DNA from: Nigerium sp.
Lineage (GTDB): Bacteria; Actinomycetota; Actinomycetes; Propionibacteriales; Propionibacteriaceae
Length of the DNA stretch: 64,000 nt
Assembly (NCBI GenBank): GCA_016711325.1
Contig: JADJTH010000008.1
Span: forward strand, 62,001-126,000
Reading direction: 5' to 3'
Below the pieces are notes generated by a model. It was not told the DNA's origin, did no database searches, and saw only the letters and a list, made by a program, of their open reading frames with translations. The translations under genes and the position numbers were made by a program. This document shows positions 35,042 through 43,124 of this stretch, piece by piece (the first letter of the stretch is position 1; each line of letters begins with the position of its first letter).

Positions 35042-36574
35042 TCAGCGCAGGCCGGCCATCCAGGCCTCCACGGCATCCGCCTCGCGGGGTAGGGCCGCGG
35101 ACAGGTTGACCGGGTCGCCGTCGGTGATCACGAGGTCGTCCTCGATCCGGACGCCGATGCCGCGGAGTTCCTCGGGCACCAGCAGATCGGTGGCCTTGAA
35201 GTACAGGCCGGGCTCCACGGTGATGCACATGCCCGGACGCAGCGTGCCCAGCCGGTAGGACTCGTTGCGGGCGTGCGCGCAGTCGTGCACATCGATGCCG
35301 AGGTGGTGCGAGGTGCCGTGCACCATCCAGCGCCGGTGCTGTCCGCCGCGGCGCGGGTCGAGCGACTCCTCGACCGACACGGGCAGCAGCCCCCACGCGT
35401 GCAGGTGCTCGGCGATGACCCGGATCGCGGCATCGTGCACCTCATGGAACGTAGCCCCGGCGCGGGCGGCCGCGATGCCGGCGGTCTGCGCCGCGAGCAC
35501 CGCGTCGTAGACCCGCCGCTGAGGCTCGGTGAACCGGCCGCTCACCGGCAGCGTGCGGGTGACGTCGGCGGTGTAGAGGCTGTCGAGTTCGACGCCCATG
35601 TCGAGCAGGATCAGGTCGCCCTCGTGCAGGTCGCCGTCGTTGCGGATCCAGTGCAGGGTGTTCGCGTGATCGCCCGAGGCGCAGATGGAGCCGTAGCCGA
35701 CGTCGTTGCCCTGATGGCGCGCGTGCAGGGCGAACACGCCCTCGCACCAGCGCTCGCCGCGTCCCTTCGCGACCGCGGTCGGCAGGTCGGAGGCGACGGC
35801 GGCGAAGCCGACGGCGGTGGCGTCGCAGGCGCGCTGCATCTCGGCGAGCTCGAAGACGTCCTTGACCAGGCGCAACTCGGAGACCATCACCTCGAGTTCA
35901 TGATCGGAGGCGGCGAGCGCCGCGGCGTCCACCGCGCCGGCCGCGCGACGCACTCGGTCGACCAGGCCGGTGACCTCCGCGTCCGCCTCGCGCAGCACCC
36001 GCATGCCGACGCGGTCGGCGTCCGCATTGAGCGCCCAGCGGAGTTGGTCGATGGAGCGGCATGCCAGGCCTGTGCGCGCCGTCATCTCGTCGAGTGAGTC
36101 GCGCTGGCCCACCCACATCTCGCCGTAGCGGTGGTCGGCGTAGAACTCGCGGTCGGTGCGCGGCGCGCGCGGCTTGAAGTACAGGGTCGCGGTGTGGCCG
36201 GTGGCGGACGCCGCGTCGTCCGGCTCGCCGTCGAAGATCGGCTCCAGGACGAGGACGGCGTCCGGCTCGCGGTCGGCGCCCAGGCCGGTGAGGTGCGCGA
36301 ATGCCGAATGCGCCCGGAACCGGAAGTCGGTGTCGTTGCTGCGCACCGCGAGGCCACCCGCCGGGACGACGATCCGCTCGCCGGGAAAGGCGGCGCTCAC
36401 GGCGTCGCGGCGCTGCTGGGTGTGGTCGGCCGCCGGAAGGCGGGGCGGCAGGCCCGGGTAGGGCGCCCACTGCTGCGGAATGAACGCGATGAAGGCGTCC
36501 GAGAACCCGGGGGTGCGCGGCTCTTCGGGTTCGGTCGTCGTGGCCGCGGGCTGCGTGGCGGTCCTGTCGTGCAT
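35042..36574 (-). CDS. pepP: Xaa-Pro aminopeptidase (aminopeptidase P, M24B)
   Basis: A 510-residue protein. The N-terminal domain has the aminopeptidase P segment FRFRAHSAFAHLTG near 82-95. The pita-bread catalytic domain holds the two-metal ligands: Asp in LILLDMGVE, Asp in TADVTRTLP, His in HGTSHHLGIDVHD, Glu in TVEPGLYF and Glu in GVRIEDDLV. It removes N-terminal residues preceding proline from peptides in the cytoplasm. ATG 36574 has GAAGGGG upstream and TAGCAT at 36604-36609 as a likely -10. Confidence 0.92.
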   Translation of the reverse strand: MHDRTATQPAATTTEPEEPRTPGFSDAFIAFIPQQWAPYPGLPPRLPAADHTQQRRDAVSAAFPGERIVVPAGGLAVRSNDTDFRFRAHSAFAHLTGLGADREPDAVLVLEPIFDGEPDDAASATGHTATLYFKPRAPRTDREFYADHRYGEMWVGQRDSLDEMTARTGLACRSIDQLRWALNADADRVGMRVLREADAEVTGLVDRVRRAAGAVDAAALAASDHELEVMVSELRLVKDVFELAEMQRACDATAVGFAAVASDLPTAVAKGRGERWCEGVFALHARHQGNDVGYGSICASGDHANTLHWIRNDGDLHEGDLILLDMGVELDSLYTADVTRTLPVSGRFTEPQRRVYDAVLAAQTAGIAAARAGATFHEVHDAAIRVIAEHLHAWGLLPVSVEESLDPRRGGQHRRWMVHGTSHHLGIDVHDCAHARNESYRLGTLRPGMCITVEPGLYFKATDLLVPEELRGIGVRIEDDLVITDGDPVNLSAALPREADAVEAWMAGLR

Positions 36575-36603
36575 CGTGGCCCCTTCGATGGTGGTATCCC
36601 GCG

Positions 36604-36609
36604 ATGCTA
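36604..36609 (-). promoter_or_regulatory. -10 (TAGCAT) for pepP with a short leader
   Basis: On the minus strand TAGCAT lies 29 bases before the pepP ATG. A GAAGGGG ribosome-binding site lies between, in contrast to the leaderless genes. Confidence 0.4.
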
Positions 36610-36644
36610 CTCGTCCCGCCGCGACCCGCGGCCGCAGCGACGGG

Positions 36645-37208
36645 TCAGCTGTTCCAGCGCAGGACGGCCCAGGATTCCTTCTCGCGTCCGAGAATCGAGA
36701 TGGACGCCGTCTCGACCGGGAATGCCTGACCGAAGATCAGCGGGAAGTCGAGCCAGCACAGGGCCAGCACGCGGCTGGAGTGGCCGTGGCCGAAGCAGAT
36801 CGCCTTCTCGACGCCCGATTCGCGGACGCGGTGGACGACGCGCGTCAGCCGGGTGCGCACCTCGTCGTGGGTCTCGCCGCCCGGAACTCCGTTGAACCAC
36901 AGCCGCCAGCCCGGGTGATGCTGTTCACGGATCTGCTGGCTGGTGACGCCCTCGAAGTCGCCGTAGTTCCATTCGGCGAGGTCGTCGGTGACCTCGTAGT
37001 TGCCGAAGCCGGCGAGCTCGGCCGTCCGGCGTGCGCGCAACCGGGGGCTGGAGAGGACGAGGCCGAATTCGGTGGGGTCGAGGCGATCGCGCAGGGCTTT
37101 GGCCTGCTCTTCGCCGGTCTCGGTGAGGTCGAGATCGGTGTAGGACGTGTGTTGTCCGGATTTGCTCCACTCGGTCTGTCCGTGGCGCACGAGATACAGG
37201 GTCGTCAT
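36645..37208 (-). CDS. histidine phosphatase (phosphoglycerate mutase-like)
   Basis: A 187-residue branch-1 histidine phosphatase. LVRHGQTEW (6-14) carries the catalytic His, SSPRLRARRTAE the second Arg, the EWNYGDFEG segment the acid and CFGHGHSSR near 139 the second His. Relatives include alpha-ribazole phosphatase and broad-range sugar phosphatases; the substrate is not evident. It is divergent from the zinc-ribbon gene upstream of rnpB, a neighbourhood in which similar phosphatases occur in mycobacteria. Confidence 0.85.
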   Translation of the reverse strand: MTTLYLVRHGQTEWSKSGQHTSYTDLDLTETGEEQAKALRDRLDPTEFGLVLSSPRLRARRTAELAGFGNYEVTDDLAEWNYGDFEGVTSQQIREQHHPGWRLWFNGVPGGETHDEVRTRLTRVVHRVRESGVEKAICFGHGHSSRVLALCWLDFPLIFGQAFPVETASISILGREKESWAVLRWNS

Positions 37209-37270
37209 GGCGCCATCATGGCAGGCGGACGAGGTTCACGCGGACCCCCGGGTGGCCCGGTCCGCTGCGC

Positions 37271-37276
37271 TAAGGT
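37271..37276 (+). promoter_or_regulatory. -10 (TAAGGT) for the zinc-ribbon gene and possibly rnpB
   Basis: TAAGGT lies 30 bases before ATG 37307, and an AGGAGG ribosome-binding site lies between. As rnpB begins 10 bases after this gene, the promoter may serve both. Confidence 0.4.
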
Positions 37277-37306
37277 TCCGATCAATCCCTCGGACCAGGA
37301 GGATCC

Positions 37307-38050
37307 ATGAAGGCTGCCGCCGAGGCTCAGCACAGGCTGCTCACACTGCAGGCCGTCGACACCGCCATCGCGCAACTCGACCACCGCAGGAATACCCTCG
37401 AAGAGACCACTCAGGCGCGCACGCTGCAAGCCGAGCGGGCTCATGCCGCCGAGCGGGTGATCGAGGTGGAGACGCGGGTCTTCGACCTGGACGCCGAACT
37501 CGCCAAGGCCGAGGCCGACCTCGTCCCGGTCCGCGAGCGCCGCGTGCGCAACCAGCAGCGCGTGCAGGACGGCTCGGTCTCCGATCCCAAGGCGCTCCAG
37601 GGGCTCCTCGCGGAGATCGACCACATCGGACGCCGCATCGGCGAACTCGAGGACACGGCACTCGACGCGATGCAGGAACTGGAGGACGCCCGCGCGCTGG
37701 CCGCGGCGACGGTGGCCGACAAGGCGGCCATCGAGGACCGGATGCGCGTCGTGCTGAAGGCACGCGAAGAGAAGCTCACCGCGATCGCCGCCGAGCGCGG
37801 CAGGCGGGAGATCGAGCGGGACGCGATCGCCGCCGCCCTGCCGTCCGAGCTGCTGTCGCTGTACACCCGGATCGCGACCAAAGCCGGGGGCGTCGGCGCC
37901 GCGCTGTTGCGCGGCGGGCGCTGCGGCGGCTGCCAGCTCGAGGCCAACGCGTCCGACATGAACCGCTACCGCACCGCGGCCCCCGACGAGGTGCTGCGCT
38001 GCGAGGACTGCAACCGGATCCTGGTGCGGACGGAGGCGTCCGGGCTGTAG
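37307..38050 (+). CDS. coiled-coil protein with C-terminal C4 zinc ribbon (CT398/DUF164 type)
   Basis: A 247-residue protein. Residues about 10-180 are one long coiled coil, with the SDPKALQGLLAEI segment typical of the family near 90. The C-terminus has CGGC near 206 and CEDC near 231, forming a four-cysteine zinc ribbon. AGGAGG lies 4 bases before the ATG. Homologues (Rv2229c type) sit next to rnpB across actinobacteria; a nucleic-acid or secretion role has been proposed for the family but is not settled. Confidence 0.88.
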   Translation: MKAAAEAQHRLLTLQAVDTAIAQLDHRRNTLEETTQARTLQAERAHAAERVIEVETRVFDLDAELAKAEADLVPVRERRVRNQQRVQDGSVSDPKALQGLLAEIDHIGRRIGELEDTALDAMQELEDARALAAATVADKAAIEDRMRVVLKAREEKLTAIAAERGRREIERDAIAAALPSELLSLYTRIATKAGGVGAALLRGGRCGGCQLEANASDMNRYRTAAPDEVLRCEDCNRILVRTEASGL

Positions 38051-38060
38051 CCTGGAGGAC

Positions 38061-38460
38061 GGACGAGTCGGCCGGGTGATCGCGGCACCGCGAGGTGCTG
38101 AGGAAAGTCCGGACTCCACAGGGCAGGGTGGTGGGTAACTCCCACCCGGGGTGACCCGCGGGACAGTGCCACAGAAAACAGACCGCCTCCGCTCGCGGAG
38201 GTAAGGGTGAAACGGTGGTGTAAGAGACCACCAGCACCCCCGGTGACGGGGGTGGCTCGGTAAACCCCACCCGGAGCAAGACCAAGAAGGGCTTCGGCCC
38301 GCGGATGCCGTTCGAGCGTCGCCCGCGCGAGGCATCCGGGTAGGTCGCGCGGCGTCGGCGGAAGCCGGCGTCGGAGGCCGCCGGCAACGGCGGTCACAGT
38401 TGGATGATCACCCGCCGCCCCCGGGCGGCGACAGAATCCGGCTTACAGGCCGGCTCGTCC
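38061..38460 (+). ncRNA. rnpB: RNase P RNA, type A
   Basis: A 400-base catalytic RNA. The P1 stem pairs GGACGAGTCGGCC (38061-38073) with GGCCGGCTCGTCC (38448-38460). Universal elements are present: GAGGAAAGTCC at 38100-38110, ACAGAAAACAGACC near 38170, and the 3' conserved ACAGAATCCGGCTTACAG at 38431-38448. It processes the 5' ends of tRNAs with the RnpA protein. It begins 10 bases after the zinc-ribbon gene and has no promoter of its own that I can see. Ends are taken from P1 and may differ by a few bases. Confidence 0.97.
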
Positions 38461-38478
38461 TCCAGAACGCGCTTTGGC

Positions 38479-38484
38479 TACGAT
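38479..38484 (+). promoter_or_regulatory. leaderless -10 (TACGAT) for the small ORF pair after rnpB
   Basis: TACGAT ends 7 bases before the ATG at 38492, the same layout as the other leaderless genes. Confidence 0.5.
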
Positions 38485-38491
38485 GCGGCGC

Positions 38492-38533
38492 ATGTCCGCC
38501 TCTGCGAGCCCCGCGCCGAGGGCGGACGCATGA
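38492..38533 (+). CDS. 13-residue upstream ORF, possible leader peptide
   Basis: MSASASPAPRADA, starting 7 bases after TACGAT. Its TGA overlaps the ATG of the 38-residue membrane peptide gene (ATGA), so its translation would deliver ribosomes to that start. There is no known relative; its role as a leader is inferred from layout. Confidence 0.4.
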   Translation: MSASASPAPRADA

Positions 38534-38646
38534 GGCGGGTGATCGCCGTCGTGCTGGCCTTGGTGGGCATTCTCAGCCTGATCGGCGCGGCGATCCTGGG
38601 CGCGGCGCTGTGGGTGTGGCTGACGACGATGCCGTGGGTCGCCTGA
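38530..38646 (+). CDS. 38-residue single-pass membrane peptide
   Basis: MRRVIAVVLALVG opens a peptide that is nearly all one membrane helix (4-32) with two arginines at the front and a short TMPWVA end. It overlaps the 13-residue ORF and has no ribosome-binding site of its own. It lies directly after rnpB and 43 bases before a membrane protein gene. A longer frame reaching back through rnpB is not real. Function unknown; it could be a toxin-like or accessory peptide. Confidence 0.5.
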   Translation: MRRVIAVVLALVGILSLIGAAILGAALWVWLTTMPWVA

Positions 38647-38689
38647 CGGACGGTAGCGTTCTCGGCGGTGGCGTTCATCGGAGGTGGCC

Positions 38690-39349
38690 GTGGGGGAGTG
38701 GTGGGCGAGTGTCCGGCGAGTGCTGGGCTACGCGCTGAGCCTTGACCCCGAGGCAGCGACGCGGCTTCCCACCGAGCCCCCCGTCGCCGCGGCGCTGGGG
38801 ATCCTGGCGATCACGGTGGGGTCCATCGGGATCGGCCACCTCGGCGTCCTCGTGCTCAACCGGGTCACCGGACGCCACATCTGCGGCGCATTCGTGCTCG
38901 GCATCGTCGTCATGGCCGGCGCCCGGGCGCTGAGCGCGGTCGGGTTGTGGGCCATTGCCTCCCTGGTCACGGACGCCCCGGTGCGGCTCGGCACGGTGTT
39001 CTGGCTGGTGGTGGTCGCCCTTGCCCCGCAGGTGTTCGGCGCGTTCACGGTGGTGCCCCACGCCGGGTTGTTCCTGGGACGCGTTCTGCAGGCCTGGGAA
39101 CTGCTCATCCTGTTCGTGGGCGTCCAGGTGCTCTACGACGTGTCCCGCTGGCGGTCGGCCCTGATCGTCGGCCTCGCCTTCGCGGCGTCCCAGATCGCGA
39201 TCCGGCTGCTCGCCGCCCCCGGACGGGCGCTGGTGAGCGCGCTGTGGACGCGGGCGTCCGGGCGTCCGATGTTCGTCACCGCGCGCGACCTGCTATCGGG
39301 TGCGCCGGTCGTCCCCGTCGAGGCGGACGCCGAACGGGGCGCTTCGTGA
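38690..39349 (+). CDS. membrane protein with five or six helices, function unknown
   Basis: A 219-residue protein. After a short amphipathic start there are about five membrane segments (between 30 and 180). The topology resembles the Yip1-like/DUF1282 type, without a firm motif. GTG 38690 is preferred to GTG 38684 because GGAGG lies 5 bases before it. The stop overlaps the next GTG (GTGA), so it is coupled to the hydrolase-like gene. Confidence 0.65.
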   Translation: MGEWWASVRRVLGYALSLDPEAATRLPTEPPVAAALGILAITVGSIGIGHLGVLVLNRVTGRHICGAFVLGIVVMAGARALSAVGLWAIASLVTDAPVRLGTVFWLVVVALAPQVFGAFTVVPHAGLFLGRVLQAWELLILFVGVQVLYDVSRWRSALIVGLAFAASQIAIRLLAAPGRALVSALWTRASGRPMFVTARDLLSGAPVVPVEADAERGAS

Positions 39350-40293
39350 TCGGCTGGATCCTCGGCATTCTCGGCGGTGCGCTGCTCGTCCTGGCGATCC
39401 TTGCCCCGCTGGAATCGCTCGGCTGGTGGTGGCGCAGGGGCGAGCGGTCGACGATCCGGCTCTTCGCCGCCCCACAGCAGCCCGCCGTGGATCATGCTCT
39501 CCCCGAGCGGTTCGTCGTCTACCTGTCCGGGGTCGGCGTGCTCGACGGGCATGGCGACACGCCCGAGGAGGAACGCGCCTGCCTCGCCGAGATCAGCCGC
39601 CGGGCGGGCGTCCCCGTGCTCGACGGGATCTTCCCGTACGCGGTGCACCGCCACGGCCTGCTCCAGGGCACCATGGCCGGATTCTGGCGGGCCGTCGCGA
39701 GGATCCGGTCCGAGCGCCGTGCCTCGGTGCTGCCCTTCGTCATCCAGCTGCGCAACGTCCTGCAAGTGCTGGTCGCCGCCGATCCCCGCTACGGCGCGAC
39801 CTACTACGCCGGGCTGGCGCAGCAGGTGTGGACCAAGCTGGCCGCGCACGGCTACCGGCGGGGGTGCGGCGTCCCGGTCACGCTGCTCGGCTACAGCGGC
39901 GGCGCGCAAATGTCACTCGGGGTGTCGTGGTTCCTGACGCTGCTCGGCGTCCGGTGCTCGGTGATCTCGATCGGCGGCGTGTACTCGGACGATCCGGGTT
40001 TCGAGCACGTCGAGCACTTCTGGGATCTGCGCGGAGGAAAGGACGTCATCCGGCTCGCCGGGCCGCTGGCCTTCCCCGGACGGTGGGGCGTCAACGTCGC
40101 CTCGACGTGGAATCGTGCCCGCCGGGCGGGCCGCGTCACGATCCTGGACGCCGGCCCGGTCGCCCACGACGGTCCGGGCAGCTACTTCGACCTCACCACC
40201 CAAGCCGCGGACGGCCGCACCCACGCCGAGGTGCTCGTGGCGACCGTGGTCGGTCTGCTGGAGGACGCCTCGCGCGTCGCCCCTCGAGGTTAG
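39346..40293 (+). CDS. membrane-anchored alpha/beta-hydrolase-like protein
   Basis: A 315-residue protein with an N-terminal membrane segment (2-25). LLGYSGGAQ near 183-191 is a G-x-S-x-G nucleophile elbow, and FVVYLSGVGVLDG near 57 looks like the first strand and oxyanion loop. A late Asp and His (DLTTQAADGRTHAEV near 283-297) could complete a triad. The family is not one I can name. It is coupled to the preceding membrane protein, suggesting a two-gene unit at the membrane. Confidence 0.65.
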   Translation: MIGWILGILGGALLVLAILAPLESLGWWWRRGERSTIRLFAAPQQPAVDHALPERFVVYLSGVGVLDGHGDTPEEERACLAEISRRAGVPVLDGIFPYAVHRHGLLQGTMAGFWRAVARIRSERRASVLPFVIQLRNVLQVLVAADPRYGATYYAGLAQQVWTKLAAHGYRRGCGVPVTLLGYSGGAQMSLGVSWFLTLLGVRCSVISIGGVYSDDPGFEHVEHFWDLRGGKDVIRLAGPLAFPGRWGVNVASTWNRARRAGRVTILDAGPVAHDGPGSYFDLTTQAADGRTHAEVLVATVVGLLEDASRVAPRG

Positions 40294-40361
40294 GGCCACG
40301 AGTCTCCATCAACGGCGTGGTCGGGCCCACGTCTGGGCAAGGTGAGTGTGGGCGTGCGGGG

Positions 40362-40487
40362 TTCCCGCGCATGGTCGGTGTTCCCGCGCGTGGGTTGCTC
40401 CCGCGTTCCCGCGCGTGGTGGGCGGTGCGCGGGAGCGTGTGCGCGGGAGTGCTGGCTGGGCGCGGGAGTGTCGACGAGGCGCGGGAG
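40362..40487. repeat. cluster of CTCCCGCGC/GCGCGGGAG repeats
   Basis: TTCCCGCGC or TCCCGCG occurs at 40362-40370, 40381-40389, 40399-40405 and 40406-40414. Its complement GCGCGGGAG occurs at 40427-40435, 40441-40449, 40460-40468 and 40479-40487. All forward copies come first, so the block can fold on itself. It fills the 240-base gap between two convergent genes. Confidence 0.8.
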
Positions 40488-40535
40488 GGCGACACGTCTG
40501 TGTCGTCTGCCGTGTGAGGCGGCGGTCCGGGCGTG

Positions 40536-41420
40536 TTAGGGGACGCGGGCGATCGCGTGGAGTTCGGTGACCGGGAGGTCGCGAGCGTCGGTGACGGTCA
40601 CCGGAATGATTCCGGCATAGCCGAGGGCCGCCCAGCGGACGTTCCAGTGTGCGGTGGCGGTCAGTCGGTAGGTGCCTTGGGGCGCCGCTTGGGTGCGTGA
40701 GGGCCAGGTGAAGGTGTGTCCGCAGGTGGGGGAGGCGGTGCCGACGGGGGCCGTGGATGCGTAGGGCGTGGTGGCCGTGCAGGTGACGGTGGTGCCGTCG
40801 CCGGGGGTGACGGTGAGGTGCGAGCGGGCGGCGTCCATGGTGATGGTGATGCCGTAGCCGGTGACGCGCGTGGTGAGCGTGGTCGGGGTGTCGGCCCAGA
40901 TCCAGTAGGGCACGCCGACGACGGCCATGTTCCATTCGTTGAGGCTGGGGTCGGGCCCGATCTGCGGGTAGGGCGTGGGGAGTTGGAGCCGCGAGACGAG
41001 CGTGCGGGCGAGAGCCTCGGCCTCGGCGCGGGTGGGTGCCGGCGGTGCGGGGGCTGCCGGGTCGGGGTTCGTGGCCGGTCGGCATCCGGCGTCGGATTGG
41101 CTGCCGTTCCAGCATTCCGGGATGAGGGCGCTCGCGGCGTAGGCGACGCCGGAGAGTTGCCGGTCGGGGGCGATGGCGACGCTGGTCCCCGCCACGATGG
41201 GTTTCGCCTGCGAGGCCTTGCCGGACTTGCCGGTCGACGATGCGGCGCCAGCGGCTGGGGTGCCCGCCTCCACAGTCACTCTCCCGTTGTCCATGCTGGT
41301 GCGGACGAAGCCCTCGTCAGCCCGCGCGGGGAGGGGCACGGTGGTGATACAGACGATCGCCGCGATCATAGTGGCGCTCATAGTCGCTCGTAGCGACGTG
41401 CGGCGCTGTGCGGTCAACAT
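40536..41420 (-). CDS. exported protein of unknown function
   Basis: A 294-residue protein with a Sec signal peptide (hydrophobic 13-31, cleavage likely after ARA near 34). The mature part has two cysteine pairs (PECWN with DAGCR; TVTCT with TCGHTF), a Pro-rich linker near 120, and a C-terminal beta-rich domain with YGITITMDAARSHLTVTPGDGT. Proteins of this look are common in actinobacteria and unassigned. ATG 41420 overlaps the lipoprotein stop by 7 bases, so the two are co-expressed. Confidence 0.7.
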   Translation of the reverse strand: MLTAQRRTSLRATMSATMIAAIVCITTVPLPARADEGFVRTSMDNGRVTVEAGTPAAGAASSTGKSGKASQAKPIVAGTSVAIAPDRQLSGVAYAASALIPECWNGSQSDAGCRPATNPDPAAPAPPAPTRAEAEALARTLVSRLQLPTPYPQIGPDPSLNEWNMAVVGVPYWIWADTPTTLTTRVTGYGITITMDAARSHLTVTPGDGTTVTCTATTPYASTAPVGTASPTCGHTFTWPSRTQAAPQGTYRLTATAHWNVRWAALGYAGIIPVTVTDARDLPVTELHAIARVP

Positions 41421-42070
41421 GATTCGACCAGCTTCACTTCGGATTCCCACAGTTTGAGCGCGCCATCGATGCGTCGCAGATAGATCCGGTTTTGGCCGAT
41501 GATCCCCGGTTTGCCGTTAGCAGAGTCGAGGGTGCGAGAGATGCCGCTGCTGCCGTCGACGCAGGTCCACAGCGCGACGATCGAGCCGCCGAGGGACTTG
41601 CCGGGCAACCGTTTCACCCAGCCGATCTCGGGCTCGCCGGAGACACGGTCGATTCGGTCTTCCCGGTTGGCGGCGATGAGCTGGGTCATCCGCTCGAGGT
41701 AGGGACCGGCGGCCGTGGCCTCGATTTCTGGGGTGACCTCGGCGAGTTCCCAGTGGGAGCTGAGGCGGAAGACCTCGGTCATGTGCCGGCGGTAGACGGT
41801 CTCGGCTTCGTCGTAGAGCGCGTCGAGGGCGACCATGGCGGCGTGTTCCTCGGCGGTGCACGGGTAGGCGTCACCGCCGGCCTCGGGGGTGCAGGTGTAG
41901 GTCGTCGGCGTCGGGCTGGGTGCCGGGGCGGGGCCACAACCGGCCAGCAGGAGCGCCGGTAGGAGCGTGAAGGCGGTGAGGCGTCCGAGATTTCGGCGTG
42001 GGAGACGCCGGCGTGAGCGATCGGGCGCTGGCGCGGATCGATCCGTGACGGGAACGCGGGTGGGGGGCAT
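41414..42070 (-). CDS. lipoprotein of unknown function
   Basis: A 218-residue protein with a long basic front and a lipoprotein signal (LLPALLLAGC, Cys near 46). The mature region has a conserved-looking helical segment (DALYDEAETVYRRHMTEVFRL) and a compact end with cysteines (WTCVDG, ESC). GAGGAGAG lies just upstream of ATG 42070, whereas the longer frame has no such site. It overlaps the exported protein gene and may act with it at the cell surface. Confidence 0.7.
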   Translation of the reverse strand: MPPTRVPVTDRSAPAPDRSRRRLPRRNLGRLTAFTLLPALLLAGCGPAPAPSPTPTTYTCTPEAGGDAYPCTAEEHAAMVALDALYDEAETVYRRHMTEVFRLSSHWELAEVTPEIEATAAGPYLERMTQLIAANREDRIDRVSGEPEIGWVKRLPGKSLGGSIVALWTCVDGSSGISRTLDSANGKPGIIGQNRIYLRRIDGALKLWESEVKLVESC

Positions 42071-42226
42071 GGTTCTCTCCTCGGGGGGTACCTCCGAGTG
42101 TCGCAAACGGGCCGGCTGAGCGCCAGTGCTGTGGACCGCTGTCCACACCGGAGTGGCGAACGGGATCTGCGATCGCGGCCCCGGGGCAGGAATCCAGGGC
42201 ATTCGACGGAGCGTGTGCTCGGCGAT

Positions 42227-42256
42227 GGCCCGCGCGTGGCACGCCGTGCGCGGGCC
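42227..42256 (-). terminator. hairpin behind the map-pabC operon
   Basis: GGCCCGCGC (42227-42235) pairs perfectly with 42248-42256 over a 12-base loop, 16 bases downstream of the pabC-like stop. No U-tract is seen, so efficiency is uncertain. Confidence 0.4.
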
Positions 42257-42272
42257 GAACGGCGCCTCAGAA

Positions 42273-43124
42273 TCAGAAGCCGGCCAGCTCCCGCAGCAGC
42301 GCCGACGCCCCGGGATCGACCGCGAGGGGGCTCCCGTCGAGATGGCTGATCTCGCACGCGCCGCGCCCGGCCGACAGCAGCCAGGCGCCGTCGGCGTCCA
42401 GCACCTCGCCTGGCGTCATCAACCGTGGGGTGAACCGGACGCCGCGGGCGCGCAGGCCGTCGGCGACGACGCCGACCGTGACCGAGTCGAGAATGCCGGT
42501 CCCCGCCGTCGGGGTGGTCGCATAGTCGTCGCCGAAGCGGACGACCAATCCCGACCGTGGACCCTCCAGGCAGAATCCGTCGGACGACACGAACAGCGCG
42601 TCGTCGTCGCCGCGCCGCGCGGCCTCGCGGGCGGCGGCCACGTTGATCGCGTAGGCGAGCGACTTCACCCCGCCGAGCAGCCACGGGGCGTCCGTGAAGG
42701 CGTCCGAGGCGTAGCCGCGCGGCACCAGGCTGACCCGCAGCGGTGGGCAGGCGGGCGAATCGTTCGCCGTGATCGTCAGGAACGACGCCCCGGGGGCGGA
42801 CGCCTCGTGTTCCTGCCCGCGGGTGGCGATCAGCTTGAGGATCGCCGTCCCCGGGACCGCCCACGCCCCGAGCGCGGCGTCGATCAGTCCGCGCCAGGCG
42901 TCCAGATCGGGGGCCGCCATGCCCATCGCGGCGTGCGAGCGTGCGAAACGTGCCAGATGAGGCGCGAGATGGTCGACCCGGACGCCGCCGGCGTCCGCCA
43001 CGACCCGTACGGCGTCGAAGACGCCGTCGCCGCGGTTGATGCCGAGGTCATCCGCGGACACCACCGGCTCGCCGGCGGGGACGACGCCGCGACCCAGCAC
43101 GGCAACGAGTTGCGGGACGCTCAT
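42273..43124 (-). CDS. pabC: class IV PLP enzyme, aminodeoxychorismate lyase-like
   Basis: A 283-residue fold-type IV PLP enzyme. DDLGINRGDGVFDAVRV near 25-41 is the family signature, LLGGVKSLAYAIN near 159 carries the Schiff-base Lys, and SSDGFCLEGPRSGLVVRF follows with a Glu for the pyridine nitrogen. Length and sequence fit 4-amino-4-deoxychorismate lyase (folate), though D-amino acid or branched-chain aminotransferases are close relatives. It overlaps the map stop (ATGA), so both form one operon. Confidence 0.75.
   Translation of the reverse strand: MSVPQLVAVLGRGVVPAGEPVVSADDLGINRGDGVFDAVRVVADAGGVRVDHLAPHLARFARSHAAMGMAAPDLDAWRGLIDAALGAWAVPGTAILKLIATRGQEHEASAPGASFLTITANDSPACPPLRVSLVPRGYASDAFTDAPWLLGGVKSLAYAINVAAAREAARRGDDDALFVSSDGFCLEGPRSGLVVRFGDDYATTPTAGTGILDSVTVGVVADGLRARGVRFTPRLMTPGEVLDADGAWLLSAGRGACEISHLDGSPLAVDPGASALLRELAGF

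Noticed and set aside
37776..38387. Frames on the minus strand across rnpB, and 38404-38646 as an 80-codon gene
   Set aside because: They run through the RNase P RNA. Only the last 39 codons of the latter are a plausible peptide gene.
40362..40487. CRISPR array
   Set aside because: Repeats are only 9 bases, spacers irregular, and half of the copies are inverted; no cas genes.
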